Position numbers and translations under genes: made by a program. A DNA stretch of 64,000 nucleotides from Pseudarthrobacter sp. SSS035. Lineage in GTDB: Bacteria > Actinomycetota > Actinomycetes > Actinomycetales > Micrococcaceae. The notes under the pieces are model-generated. The model saw nothing but the letters and a program-made list of their open reading frames with translations, ran no database searches and was not told the DNA's origin. The stretch is taken from assembly GCF_023273875.1 (NCBI RefSeq), contig NZ_CP096882.1, forward strand, positions 1,922,001 to 1,986,000. The letters run 5' to 3'. How positions within the stretch are numbered: the first letter of the stretch is position 1; every line of letters begins with the position of its first letter. Positions 41,550 to 49,812 of this stretch are shown here, in pieces.

Positions 41550-43994
41550 CTACTTGCCGAAGCTGCGCAGCCGGAGCGAGTTTGCCACCACCAGGACGGA
41601 ACTCGCCGCCATCGCGGCACCGGCAATCATCGGGTTCAAGAGGCCCAGGGCGGCCACGGGAATGCCGACGGCGTTATAGAAGAATGCCCAGAACAGGTTG
41701 GTCTTGATGGTGGCCAGCGTCCGCCGGGACAATTCGATGGCCTGTGCCACCTGTCCCAGATCGTTTCCCATGACGGTGAGGTCCGCCGCCTCGATGGCCA
41801 CATCCGTACCGGATCCCATGGCGATGCCCAGGTCAGCCTGCGCCAGCGCGGCGGCGTCATTCACGCCGTCGCCGGCCATGGCCACAATGGCCCCTCCCGC
41901 CTGGAGCCGACGGACGGCGTCCACCTTGCCGGCAGGCAGGACACCTGCATAAACATCGTCAGGGGAAATGCCGACGGCGGCAGCGACCTGCGCGGCCACC
42001 GCGGCGTTGTCCCCTGTCAGCAGGATGGGGCGCAGCCCGAGCCTCTTCAGCTTTGCCACAGCTTCCGCGGATCCCGGCTTGATGGTGTCACGGAGGCTGA
42101 TGATGCCGGCAGGGGTGCCGTCCACCGTCACCCAGATGGCCGTGGCCCCGGTGGCTTCCGCGGCGGCCAGCGCCTCCAGCTGCGTGCCGGAAGGGCGGAC
42201 GCCGTTCTCCGTGAGCCAGCCGGTCCGGCCCGCCAGGATCACGCGTCCTTCAACGGTTCCCACCACTCCGCCGCCGGGTGCCGAACGGAAGTGTTCGACG
42301 GCGGGAAGCCGCCCGCCGTCGTCGTTCCCGGTTTGCGCCTCAACCGCCGCGGCCGCGATGGCGTGGGCGATCGGGTGCTCCGATGCCGCCTCCACGGCGC
42401 CGGCGAACCGCAGCACGTCGGTGCCTGGGAAACCCTCAAATGCGAGAGTATTGCCCACGGCAAGCTTTCCGGTGGTGACGGTGCCGGTCTTGTCGAGCAG
42501 GATGGTGTCCACTGTGCGGGTGTCTTCGAGGACCTGCGGGCCCTTGATCAGGATGCCCAGCTGGGCGCCCCGGCCGGTTCCGGTGAGCAGTCCCACCGGA
42601 GTGGCGAGGCCCAGGGCGCACGGGCACGCGATGACCAGGACGGTGACCGCGGCGGTAAAGGCGGCCCTGAGTTCGGCAGGTTCAATCACCGGGCCGCTGA
42701 ACGCGAGCCACAGCCCAAACGTGACGACAGCGATGGCCAGCACAATCGGGACAAACACCGCGCTGATCCGGTCGGCGAGGCGGGCGATGGGGGCTTTGCC
42801 GGTCTGCGCCTGCGAGACCAGCCGGGCCATCTGGGCCAGCGTGGTTTCGGCGCCCACGCGGGTGGCCCGGACCAGCAGCCGGCCGGAAGTGTTGATGGTG
42901 GCGCCGGTGACTTTGCTCCCGGGCTCCACCTCCACCGGAACGGATTCGCCGGTCAGCAGGGACGCGTCCACGGCTGAAACGCCGTCGATCACCTCACCGT
43001 CCGTGGCGATTTTTTCGCCGGGGCGGACCACCACGACGTCTCCCACGCGGAGCTGATCAGCGGGGACTTTATGTTCGGATCCGTGGTGCAGAATGGTGGC
43101 GTCCTTGGCGCCGAGGTTCAGCAATGCTTTGAGGGCGTCGCCGGCTTTCTGCTTGGCGTTGGCCTCGAGGAACCGGCCCAGGAGCAGGAAAGTGGTGACC
43201 ACGGCGGCCACTTCGAAGTAGAGGCCCGCGGACTCCATCCCGGCCATGGCCGGATGTTCAGTCATGGCGGGGTCCACAGCGAGCTGCCACACGCTGAACA
43301 GGTAGGCGGCTGCGACGCCGATCGACACCAGGGTGTCCATGGTGGACGCCAGATGGCGCGCATTGATGGCCGCCGCGCGGTGGAAGGGCCAGGCCGCCCA
43401 GCTCACCACCGGAAGTGCCAAAGCCCCTGCCACCCAGCCCCAGTTGGGAAACTGCAGGGCCGGGACCATCGAAATCGCGAGGACCGGGACGGTCAATATC
43501 GCGGCCACGATCAGGCGCGGGCGTAGCTGGGCCGAGGTTCCGCCGTGTTGTATGTGGTCATGTTGCGCGCCGCCTTCGTGGGTCGCGTGGTCACCTTGCG
43601 CGCCGCCACCGGCGACTTGCTCGGCATGCTCGCTCGTTCCTCGCTTAGACGCATGCTGCCGCAAGTCTCCGGAGTCGGCGCTGTGCCCGGCTTCCGGACC
43701 GCCGCGCTGACTCTGGTTGTGATCGTCGCCGGTGCTTTGGCTCGGGTAGCGCGTGGGGCGGACCGTTGCTTTGTAGCCGGTGGCGTTGACTGTGTCTACT
43801 ATTTGCTGGTCCGTGATGCCGGCCGGGACCGTGACGTGGGCGGATTCCAGCGGCAGGTTGACGGAGGCTTCGACGCCGTCGAGCTTGCCCAGCTTCTTTT
43901 CCACGCGGTTCACGCAGGAGGCGCAGGTCATGCCCTCAATGTCCAGTTCAACCACCCGGCTTTGGGGCTGGTGCTGGAGATGGTCTGTACTCAT
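41550..43994 (-). CDS. copA: Copper-exporting P1B-type ATPase
   Basis: 814 residues. The N-terminal HMA domain has GMTCASC (residues about 20-26). A His-rich linker around 95-150 is followed by membrane helices with the CPC metal-site motif (CPCALGLATPVGL), the phosphorylation motif DKTGTVTTGK, SEHPIAHAI and GDGVNDAAAL. It pumps Cu(I) out of the cytoplasm. It is the last gene of csoR-copZ-copA, 25 bp after copZ. The His-rich insertion between HMA and the first helix probably buffers metal. Confidence 0.95.
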   Translation of the reverse strand: MSTDHLQHQPQSRVVELDIEGMTCASCVNRVEKKLGKLDGVEASVNLPLESAHVTVPAGITDQQIVDTVNATGYKATVRPTRYPSQSTGDDHNQSQRGGPEAGHSADSGDLRQHASKRGTSEHAEQVAGGGAQGDHATHEGGAQHDHIQHGGTSAQLRPRLIVAAILTVPVLAISMVPALQFPNWGWVAGALALPVVSWAAWPFHRAAAINARHLASTMDTLVSIGVAAAYLFSVWQLAVDPAMTEHPAMAGMESAGLYFEVAAVVTTFLLLGRFLEANAKQKAGDALKALLNLGAKDATILHHGSEHKVPADQLRVGDVVVVRPGEKIATDGEVIDGVSAVDASLLTGESVPVEVEPGSKVTGATINTSGRLLVRATRVGAETTLAQMARLVSQAQTGKAPIARLADRISAVFVPIVLAIAVVTFGLWLAFSGPVIEPAELRAAFTAAVTVLVIACPCALGLATPVGLLTGTGRGAQLGILIKGPQVLEDTRTVDTILLDKTGTVTTGKLAVGNTLAFEGFPGTDVLRFAGAVEAASEHPIAHAIAAAAVEAQTGNDDGGRLPAVEHFRSAPGGGVVGTVEGRVILAGRTGWLTENGVRPSGTQLEALAAAEATGATAIWVTVDGTPAGIISLRDTIKPGSAEAVAKLKRLGLRPILLTGDNAAVAAQVAAAVGISPDDVYAGVLPAGKVDAVRRLQAGGAIVAMAGDGVNDAAALAQADLGIAMGSGTDVAIEAADLTVMGNDLGQVAQAIELSRRTLATIKTNLFWAFFYNAVGIPVAALGLLNPMIAGAAMAASSVLVVANSLRLRSFGK

Positions 43995-44018
43995 GTGGGA
44001 TCCCCCGATCGGACAGCG

Positions 44019-44249
44019 TTACGCGTCGTTGGCAACAACCAGATAGCCGGCTTCGGCTACTGCCTCGCCGATCTCGGACGGCGACAGTTCCTGGCTTGAG
44101 GTGATGGTGACGGTGGAAATGCCGCCGGCGTTGAGTTCGACGTCGACCGTTTCAACCCCGGCGAGCGATTCAAGTTCCTCGCTGACGGACGAAACGCAAT
44201 GGCCGCAGGTCATGCCGGACACGTTGACGGTGGTGGAGGTGGTGCTCAT
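44019..44249 (-). CDS. copZ: Copper chaperone CopZ
   Basis: 76 residues, a single ferredoxin-like HMA domain with the metal site SGMTCGHCVSSVSEEL. It carries Cu(I) to CopA and takes part in CsoR derepression. It lies 68 bp after csoR. Start ATG 44249 has AGGAG upstream. Confidence 0.95.
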   Translation of the reverse strand: MSTTSTTVNVSGMTCGHCVSSVSEELESLAGVETVDVELNAGGISTVTITSSQELSPSEIGEAVAEAGYLVVANDA

Positions 44250-44317
44250 GGCTGGCTCCTTTAAGGGTCCGGCGGTGGCCGGCCGTGAATGGGTGGCAGG
44301 TGGTTAGCGGTGGTTGG

Positions 44318-44665
44318 TCAGCGCAGGAGGCGGCCGATGGCCGCTGTGGCTTCCCGGACTTTGGCGTCTATGGCCTCAGTGCGCAGGGCCGGATCGGGTT
44401 CCCCGGCGGCGCCCACCACGCAGTGGCCGATGTGCTCTTCCACAAGTCCCAGGCTCACGGCGTGCAGGGCCTTGGTGGCCGCGGCGACCTGGGTCAGGAT
44501 GTCGATGCAGTATTTGTCCTCATCCACCATCCGGGCGATCCCGCGGACCTGGCCCTCGATGCGCTTGAGCCTGCGCAGGTATGCCTCCTTGTTGGCGGTG
44601 TAGCCATGCGGAGGCGCCGGGTCAGCGCCGGCGTGTGTGGTCAAAGTTTCCTGCGAAGGTTCCAT
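44318..44665 (-). CDS. csoR: Copper-sensing repressor CsoR
   Basis: 115 residues. The four-helix CsoR fold has RRLKRIEGQVRGIARMV and the copper ligands Cys (DKYCIDIL), His and Cys (EEHIGHCVVG). Cu(I) binding releases it from DNA. ATG 44665 is listed; an in-frame ATG at 44677 touches the operator, and a leaderless transcript starting there cannot be excluded. Two GC-rich palindromes directly upstream are its probable sites. It is the first gene of the copper operon. Confidence 0.92.
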   Translation of the reverse strand: MEPSQETLTTHAGADPAPPHGYTANKEAYLRRLKRIEGQVRGIARMVDEDKYCIDILTQVAAATKALHAVSLGLVEEHIGHCVVGAAGEPDPALRTEAIDAKVREATAAIGRLLR

Positions 44666-44675
44666 GCAGCCAAAC

Positions 44676-44717
44676 ATATACCCCGCAGGGGTATATGGCA
44701 AGTACCCCCTGGGGGTA
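44676..44717 (-). promoter_or_regulatory. Two CsoR operators
   Basis: Site one has arms ATATACCCC and GGGGTATAT around GCA (44676-44696). Site two is TACCCCC-T-GGGGGTA (44703-44717). Both fit the TACCCC/GGGGTA consensus of copper-responsive CsoR. They overlap the csoR promoter and start, so the operon is expected to be autoregulated by copper. Confidence 0.85.
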
Positions 44718-44774
44718 TCCAATGCGGAGATGGGCGCGCCACGAGGTTGGGTGGGTGCGGCTCTGGGCGGGCAC

Positions 44775-44819
44775 AAAAAAGCTCCGGAGTGCGTTATTGG
44801 GGGATACGCACTCCGGAGC
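44775..44819 (-). terminator. Terminator of the universal stress protein gene
   Basis: Read on the minus strand: GCTCCGGAGTGCGT ... ACGCACTCCGGAGC (14-bp stem) followed by TTTTTT. It is placed about 170 bp beyond the stress-protein stop (44988). The interval between (44820-44987) shows nothing else. Confidence 0.8.
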
Positions 44820-44987
44820 AGCATTTGGGCAGATTCACCCGGCCACTCCGGCCGGATCCTTCTGCTTGAATTAGCTTACTTGCCAGTACAGCCGTCCGCT
44901 ACCACCTCGAATAACTACTTTCGCTTTATTATTTCGGTCACCCGAAAACCGCCCGAGTGGGGCGAGGCAGCCGGCTCAGGTAACGGC

Positions 44988-45506
44988 TCAGGCATCGTCC
45001 TGATGCGCCGGCCGCCGGTAGGGAACCACCAGCACCGGCCGGCTTTGATGGTGCGTCAGCCAGAGTCCCACTGATCCGTTGAGCATCTCGGAGATCCGGT
45101 GGGTCAGGCCGCGCTCCGACGTTCCCACAATGATCATGGGGGAGTTGCTTTCCGCGGCGAGCCGGGCGAGGGCGCGGGCCGGATCCCCCGCCAGGGTCCG
45201 CAGCGTCCAGTCCACAGGGGTGGCCGGCGCCGCGGCGTCGGCCACGGCTTCCGCGATCACCCCCCTGAGTTCCGTGGTGACCGAGCGGATGTCGTCGTCG
45301 TCCTTGTCCGGGTGCAGCGACAGCCGGTGTGCGGATCTGGTGGGATCCCATTCCACCAGGTAGCTGGCCTCGTCAACATAGGCACACAGCAACGGCACGG
45401 CCAGTTTGGCCGCCAGGGAGGTGGCGGTCTTCAGCACTTCCGGGTGCTGATGGGGCAACACGCCCACCAGCAACGGAGGCGGACCACTGAATCGTTCGGG
45501 ACTCAT
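44988..45506 (-). CDS. Universal stress protein (UspA-like)
   Basis: 172 residues. The Rossmann-like core has LLVGVLPHQHPEVLKTATSLA at the start and the nucleotide-binding end MIIVGTSERGLTHRISEMLNGSVGLWL, close to the GxxGxxG(S/T) ATP site. ATG 45506 is used, avoiding an N-terminal extension that shows no conservation pattern. It is monocistronic, followed by a terminator. Confidence 0.85.
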   Translation of the reverse strand: MSPERFSGPPPLLVGVLPHQHPEVLKTATSLAAKLAVPLLCAYVDEASYLVEWDPTRSAHRLSLHPDKDDDDIRSVTTELRGVIAEAVADAAAPATPVDWTLRTLAGDPARALARLAAESNSPMIIVGTSERGLTHRISEMLNGSVGLWLTHHQSRPVLVVPYRRPAHQDDA

Positions 45507-45564
45507 AGGACCATTCTGTGCCTGCGCGGAGCCACTTGAACAGGGCCGACGCCGCGTGGACGTA

Positions 45565-46329
45565 TCAGGCGGCAGCGGGGGACGCCGAGACAACCACGTT
45601 CTTGCCCCACGGGTCTTCCGTGTAGCAGCTGATCAGGACCACACGGCTGGGCACCATGTCCCAGATGGGGCTGTCCTTGAGGGTGTCCTTGAGGTACGTG
45701 GTGACGCTGTCCACCCTGTAAGGGATGGTGCCGGTCGCGGTGACGACGTCGAAGGTGTCGCCGATGACGGCAGCGGAGCTGAGGTGGTTGAACGGGGCGT
45801 CCCGGCCCTCCCAGCTGTGTCCGATGATGTACGTGGTGTTGCCCGACCCGTTGCCGGGAGTCCCGAACGGTGTCAGCCAATACCCGTCCATGGTGGTGGG
45901 CGGCTCCACAGTACGGGTGGCGACGGCCGAGGTGTCCGGTTCAAGGGGATGGACTGCCGTGTCGATTGCCGCAGCGGGATAGAGGATACGCACGGGTGCG
46001 GAGGCTTCCGGCAAGGCCGGGCCGGGGGTGGTGGCGTCTGCGGCCGGGGCTGTTGCCGTCGTTGGAGCTGCCCCCGGAGCTTCGCCCGTGCCGGACAGCG
46101 GCCAGGGAGCGGGCGACGGCGTGGCCCGGAATGGTGCCGACAGTTCCGCTGTGGGGACGGCGACTTCCCCGTGTTTGAGCAGGGGTGCACCGAAGGTGAG
46201 GGACAGGAAACCCAGGACTCCGCACAGCAGGATTGCCAGATCTCCACGGTTCCATCCGCGGACGCGCAGGACTTCCAGGACACGCAGGACGCCACGGCGG
46301 ACGACGCGAGTGCCGGAGTGCTTGGACAT
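45565..46329 (-). CDS. Sortase (class E/F-like) with signal-anchor
   Basis: 254 residues. A cytoplasmic basic N-terminus and one transmembrane helix (LAILLCGVLGFLSLTFGA, about 30-47) precede a long Ala/Pro/Thr linker to about 115. The catalytic domain has the His of TYIIGHSWEGRD and the Cys of VVLISCYTEDPWGKNVVV. The third catalytic residue, normally Arg about eight positions after the Cys, appears as Lys. Sortases join LPXTG-like proteins to the wall. It lies 133 bp after the (PVDP)n surface protein, with a terminator between, but that protein has no LPXTG. Confidence 0.82.
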   Translation of the reverse strand: MSKHSGTRVVRRGVLRVLEVLRVRGWNRGDLAILLCGVLGFLSLTFGAPLLKHGEVAVPTAELSAPFRATPSPAPWPLSGTGEAPGAAPTTATAPAADATTPGPALPEASAPVRILYPAAAIDTAVHPLEPDTSAVATRTVEPPTTMDGYWLTPFGTPGNGSGNTTYIIGHSWEGRDAPFNHLSSAAVIGDTFDVVTATGTIPYRVDSVTTYLKDTLKDSPIWDMVPSRVVLISCYTEDPWGKNVVVSASPAAA

Positions 46330-46395
46330 GATGTTCCTTTGCTTTCAGACGCCTTGCGTTCAGCAGGTGAAGGGTGCGCCCGCTTGGAAACTGCG

Positions 46396-46434
46396 CCGAG
46401 GGCGTCCCGCCGGGTTTTGGCGGGACGCCCTCGG
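46396..46434 (-). terminator. Strong hairpin between surface protein and sortase
   Basis: CCGAGGGCGTCCCGCC and GGCGGGACGCCCTCGG are perfect 16-bp arms, with a GGGTTTT loop. On the minus strand it follows the surface-protein stop by 28 bases, so read-through to the sortase gene is probably limited. There is no strong T-tract. Confidence 0.75.
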
Positions 46435-46462
46435 TAACAGTCCCCGGAGGCTCTGGCGGGCG

Positions 46463-47170
46463 TCAGCCCGCCGTCGGCGATTCCGTCCGGGACTTGCGGC
46501 GCACTGCAACCACAGTGCCCGCACCTAGCAGGACGCCCAGCCCGGCCAGCCAGGTAGTATTTTCATCTGATCCGCCGATGGCGGTTTGTGCGTTGAAGCC
46601 CTGGTTGGTGCCCTGGCTGACAGCGGCTGCTGCTGCGGCGGGCGCCTTGGCTGCGGCTGCCTTCGGTGCGGGCGTCTGCGTCGCCGGTGTGACCGCGCCG
46701 GCGGCCAGGGCGACCTCGGTGGTCGGGTCCACGGGCGGATCGACCGGCGGGTCCACGGGGGGATCGACAGGCGGGTCGACCGGGGGGTCAACGGGCGGGT
46801 CGACCGGGGGGTCAACGGGCGGGTCGACCGGCGGGTCAACCGGCGGATCAACAGGTGGGTCGACCGGGGGATCAACAGGTGGGTCGACCGGGGGATCAAC
46901 AGGTGGGTCGACCGGGGGCGGTACAACGCAAGCCTGGGTAGGGTCACCACCCACGGGCCACCAGTTCAATCCGGCAGGCAGAAGAGGGTTCGGCGGGATG
47001 ATGTCATCGTCGTGCCCGCCATGTCCCGCCAGGCCGTTCACCCCGTTGAGGTCGATGCTGATGGTGTGTCCGTTGTGGCAAAGAGTGAAGTTGTCTGCCG
47101 CGCTGGCCGGGGCCGTGACGCTGAGCATTGCCAGCCCCACTACTCCCAAAGTTGCGAATGTTCGTTTCAT
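46463..47170 (-). CDS. Secreted (PVDP)n surface protein with C-terminal anchor-like helix
   Basis: 235 residues. A signal peptide (MKRTFATLGVVGLAMLSVTA ending ASA) is followed by a short domain with LCHNGHTISIDLNGV and AGHGGHDDDIIPPN, a Cys/His-rich module seen in actinobacterial surface proteins. About 15 tandem PVDP units form an extended rod. The C-terminus has a hydrophobic helix (WLAGLGVLLGAGTVVAVRR) and basic tail but no LPXTG, so it may be membrane-anchored, not a sortase substrate. ATG 47170 is chosen as the signal-peptide start. The palindrome at 47301-47325 lies 131 bp upstream. Confidence 0.8.
   Translation of the reverse strand: MKRTFATLGVVGLAMLSVTAPASAADNFTLCHNGHTISIDLNGVNGLAGHGGHDDDIIPPNPLLPAGLNWWPVGGDPTQACVVPPPVDPPVDPPVDPPVDPPVDPPVDPPVDPPVDPPVDPPVDPPVDPPVDPPVDPPVDPPVDPPVDPTTEVALAAGAVTPATQTPAPKAAAAKAPAAAAAAVSQGTNQGFNAQTAIGGSDENTTWLAGLGVLLGAGTVVAVRRKSRTESPTAG
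46728..46919 (-). repeat. 12-bp tandem repeats coding PVDP
   Basis: About 15 copies of a 12-base unit (GGGTCGACCGGN-type on the plus strand). They are slightly degenerate at third positions, so translation, not DNA, is under selection. Copy number can vary in frame by slippage. Confidence 0.9.
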
Positions 47171-47300
47171 GGTTTTCGTCTCCCCAGACTGTTCCGAAAG
47201 GACCATGGCGGCGAGGGAGAGGCGGCGGTTCTGAATGCCCCCAGCAGCATGATCAGCTTTGCTTGTGGCTTCAGGCTAGGGGCGGCGGGCGGGTGCGGTC

Positions 47301-47325
47301 GCGAGTAGCGGGTACTCGTCTTTTT
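47301..47325 (-). promoter_or_regulatory. Shared upstream palindrome, site 4
   Basis: Minus strand: AAAAAGA then CGAGTA-CCCGC-TACTCG, with perfect 6-bp arms. It is centred about 143 bp before ATG 47170. It is identical in arm sequence to site 2, although the downstream genes are unrelated. Confidence 0.6.
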
Positions 47326-47451
47326 CCGCCTTTGACCTGCGGCGATACCTGCCCCTACGCGGAAACGGGAGCCCACTACTGAAGTGTTGCCCCCTTGAAC
47401 GCGGACAGGGCGGAGCCTAACGTTGGAGCATACGAAAGGTGCGTGACCGGC

Positions 47452-47652
47452 ATGGAAATCTACATGTGGTGGCTGGATCTGGACCTGCAAACCAAGGAAT
47501 GGCTGAGGGAAAACCTCCGTGCGGCGGAACTGCCGCTGCCGGTGCTACAGGGCATCGCCGAAGCCGGCGGGCCGCATCCGGGTACCCCGGTGGCTGTCCT
47601 CACCGAAGCCGACTGGGATTTCATCGAGACGCAGTCCGAATTCGTCGACTGA
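47452..47652 (+). CDS. Small hypothetical protein
   Basis: 66 residues, acidic, starting MEIYMWWLDLDLQTKEWLRE; no known domain. ATG 47452 is preferred over an upstream in-frame start. It lies about 130 bp before the BNR-repeat gene, divergent from the surface-protein gene. Function unknown. Confidence 0.6.
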   Translation: MEIYMWWLDLDLQTKEWLRENLRAAELPLPVLQGIAEAGGPHPGTPVAVLTEADWDFIETQSEFVD

Positions 47653-47779
47653 CCGGACGCCCCTGGCGCCGCCTGCACGGCAACGCCGGACCAGTTCACC
47701 CGGAGCAGTCCCCTCGGACCAGTCCACATAGCGAAGAAAAGCGTTGCGGCCCTCCGGCCGGGGGTGGTTGCATGGGTGC

Positions 47780-48916
47780 ATGGCAACCGCAGAGAACTTT
47801 GTCTTAGCGATCGGGACCAAAAAAGGCCTCTGGCTGGCCACCAGCCAGGACCGGAAGCAATGGTCCTTCTCCGGCCCGCATTTCCTGATGAGCGAAATCC
47901 CCAGCATCGGGATCGACACACGGGACGGCCGTACCCGGATCATGGTGGGCGTCAGGTCCGAGCACTGGGGCCCTACTGTGGCCCATTCCGATGACCTCGG
48001 CGCCACCTGGACCGAACCTGAACAGGGCGCCATCACGTTCCCCGAAGACACCGGCGCGGCCGTGGAGCGCATCTGGCAGATCTACCCGGACGCAGAGTCG
48101 CGGCCAGGGGTGGTCTGGGCCGGTGCCGAACCGATTTCGGTCTGGAAATCCACCGATGGCGGCGAGCATTTCGAACTCAACCGCGGGCTATGGGACCACC
48201 CTCACCGCAGCGACTGGGGTGCGGGCTACGGCGGCGCCGCCGCCCACTCCATCGTGGTGAATCCGGCCGGGGACAACGTCCACGTCGCCATGAGCACCGG
48301 CGGTGTGTACCGCTCGCTCGACGGCGGTGAGTCCTGGGAGCCCCGCAACAAGGGTATTTCGGCCTACTTCATGCCGGACCCCAATCCTGAGTTCGGCCAG
48401 TGCGTCCACAAGATCGCGGCGGATGCCGCCGTGGAAGGACGGCTGTACGCGCAGAACCATCACGGCGTCTACCGCACGGATGACAACGGCGAAAACTGGA
48501 ACTCCATCGCCGAGGGACTTCCGGCCGATTTCGGTTTTGTGATGCTGACGCACCCTCGCCGGGAAGGAACCGCCTGGGTTGTGCCGCTCAAGGCCGACGG
48601 CGAGCGGATCCCGCCCGACGGGAAGCTTGCCGTGCACCGAACGGACGATGCCGGGGCCAGCTGGAAGCGCCTGGATACGGGCCTGCCCAAGGGGGAGTAC
48701 AACAGCGTCCTCCGCGACGCCGCGGGCGTGGATTCATCCGAGCCGGCCGGCGTCTACTTCGGAACACGCGGCGGCACGGTGTACGCCAGCGCGGATGAAG
48801 GGGAGACATTTGCTGAGGTTGTCAGCCATCTCCCCGACGTCCTGTGTGTCCGCGCCGCCGTAGTCTCTACGGCTGGATTGCCGGTTCCGGAAACGGCAGC
48901 GGCCCGCGGTGCCTGA
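47780..48916 (+). CDS. BNR-repeat/sialidase-like beta-propeller protein
   Basis: 378 residues without a signal peptide. There are repeated Asp-box-like blocks: SDDLGATWTEP, STDGGEHFEL, SLDGGESWEP, TDDNGENWNS, TDDAGASWKR and ADEGETFAE, the six-bladed pattern of BNR/YCF48-like propellers. It lacks the arginine triad of sialidases. ATG 47780. It overlaps the start of a MoaD/ThiS-like gene by eight bases; this pairing recurs in actinobacteria as far as I recall, but its role is not known. It is cytoplasmic. Confidence 0.8.
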   Translation: MATAENFVLAIGTKKGLWLATSQDRKQWSFSGPHFLMSEIPSIGIDTRDGRTRIMVGVRSEHWGPTVAHSDDLGATWTEPEQGAITFPEDTGAAVERIWQIYPDAESRPGVVWAGAEPISVWKSTDGGEHFELNRGLWDHPHRSDWGAGYGGAAAHSIVVNPAGDNVHVAMSTGGVYRSLDGGESWEPRNKGISAYFMPDPNPEFGQCVHKIAADAAVEGRLYAQNHHGVYRTDDNGENWNSIAEGLPADFGFVMLTHPRREGTAWVVPLKADGERIPPDGKLAVHRTDDAGASWKRLDTGLPKGEYNSVLRDAAGVDSSEPAGVYFGTRGGTVYASADEGETFAEVVSHLPDVLCVRAAVVSTAGLPVPETAAARGA

Positions 48917-49196
48917 CATCAGCGTGGTACTACCCAGCATCCTCCAGCCGCTGGCCGGCGGCCAGTCCATCCTGACTGCGCCCGCCGACGGGACGGTGAC
49001 GGTGGGAAGCCTGCTGGATTCGGTGACCGGGGATTACCCGGTGCTGGCCAGGCGGCTGCGGGACGAAACCGGGGCGCTTCGCCGGTACGTGAATATTTAC
49101 GTTGCCGGTGACGAGGTGCGCCGGCTCCAGGGCCTGGAAACCGAGGTGTCGCCCGGCCAGGAGGTACTGGTTATCCAGTCGGTGGCCGGAGGTTAG
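48909..49196 (+). CDS. MoaD/ThiS-like ubiquitin-fold protein
   Basis: 95 residues. A beta-grasp protein ending in Gly-Gly (QSVAGG), the tail that is adenylated and thiocarboxylated in MoaD and ThiS sulfur carriers. LRRYVNIYVAGDEVRRLQGLETEVSPGQEVLVI supplies the core strands. It overlaps the BNR gene by eight bases, suggesting coupling. No MoeB/ThiF, moa or thi genes are adjacent, so a moonlighting or dedicated sulfur-carrier function is possible. Confidence 0.75.
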   Translation: MPDISVVLPSILQPLAGGQSILTAPADGTVTVGSLLDSVTGDYPVLARRLRDETGALRRYVNIYVAGDEVRRLQGLETEVSPGQEVLVIQSVAGG

Positions 49197-49336
49197 GGCC
49201 GAAGTATCTCTCGGGCGGTCCGGCGGGCAGTCCTGACTGACTGCGCCCGCCGTCGTCGTCGTGCAAGACTCCGGAGTACAAGATTCAAGGGTGCAAAATT
49301 TCGCAAGTGGTGCTGCGCCAGCGGCCCAACACGCGG

Positions 49337-49573
49337 TCAAGCAATCCGCCAGACGGTGCATTCGTCCGTATTGATCGCTTTCCGCGAGCCGGTGTGATGG
49401 TCCATGATCCAGACAACGCCGATTCCCGGTGCTGTCTCCTGGACCCGGCCACGGCGGATGACCACGTCGTCGTAGCTGGGGCCTACGGAGAGGCGGGCCT
49501 CGATTTCATCGCCGCGGTGGAGCTGGTCCAGGGCGCGGACTCTTGTTACATGGGCTTTGGCTTCCTTCAACAT
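49337..49573 (-). CDS. Small hypothetical protein, DNA/RNA-binding-like
   Basis: 78 residues starting MLKEAKAHVTRVRALDQLHR, basic/acidic mixed, ending CTVWRIA. ATG 49573 with AGGAGG eight bases upstream; a longer frame starting at 49615 lacks a ribosome-binding site. No family recognised. It is divergent from the ligase gene. Confidence 0.6.
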   Translation of the reverse strand: MLKEAKAHVTRVRALDQLHRGDEIEARLSVGPSYDDVVIRRGRVQETAPGIGVVWIMDHHTGSRKAINTDECTVWRIA

Positions 49574-49812
49574 GGGGGCCTCCTGGCTGGAGCTGGTGCC
49601 TGCGCTTGCCGGCACTTCCAGTGTGGCGGGGCAATGTTGCGCCCTGGTTTCCTCAACGTTAGGGGCGGGTTAGTTCTCCGCGATCGGTACGTTTCCGCCG
49701 GGACCACAGGCTTCGGCGAATCCCACACGTCAAACCCCGCTGCGGCCTTCAGTTGGGCATCGTGCCAGCTCAGGCCTACCGCCGGCGGGCCTCCCGGGCA
49801 AGAATGGGCACT

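Noticed and set aside
46728..46919. Possible CRISPR array in regular repeats
   Set aside because: 12-bp units are contiguous with no spacers and encode PVDP in a gene with signal peptide and anchor helix.
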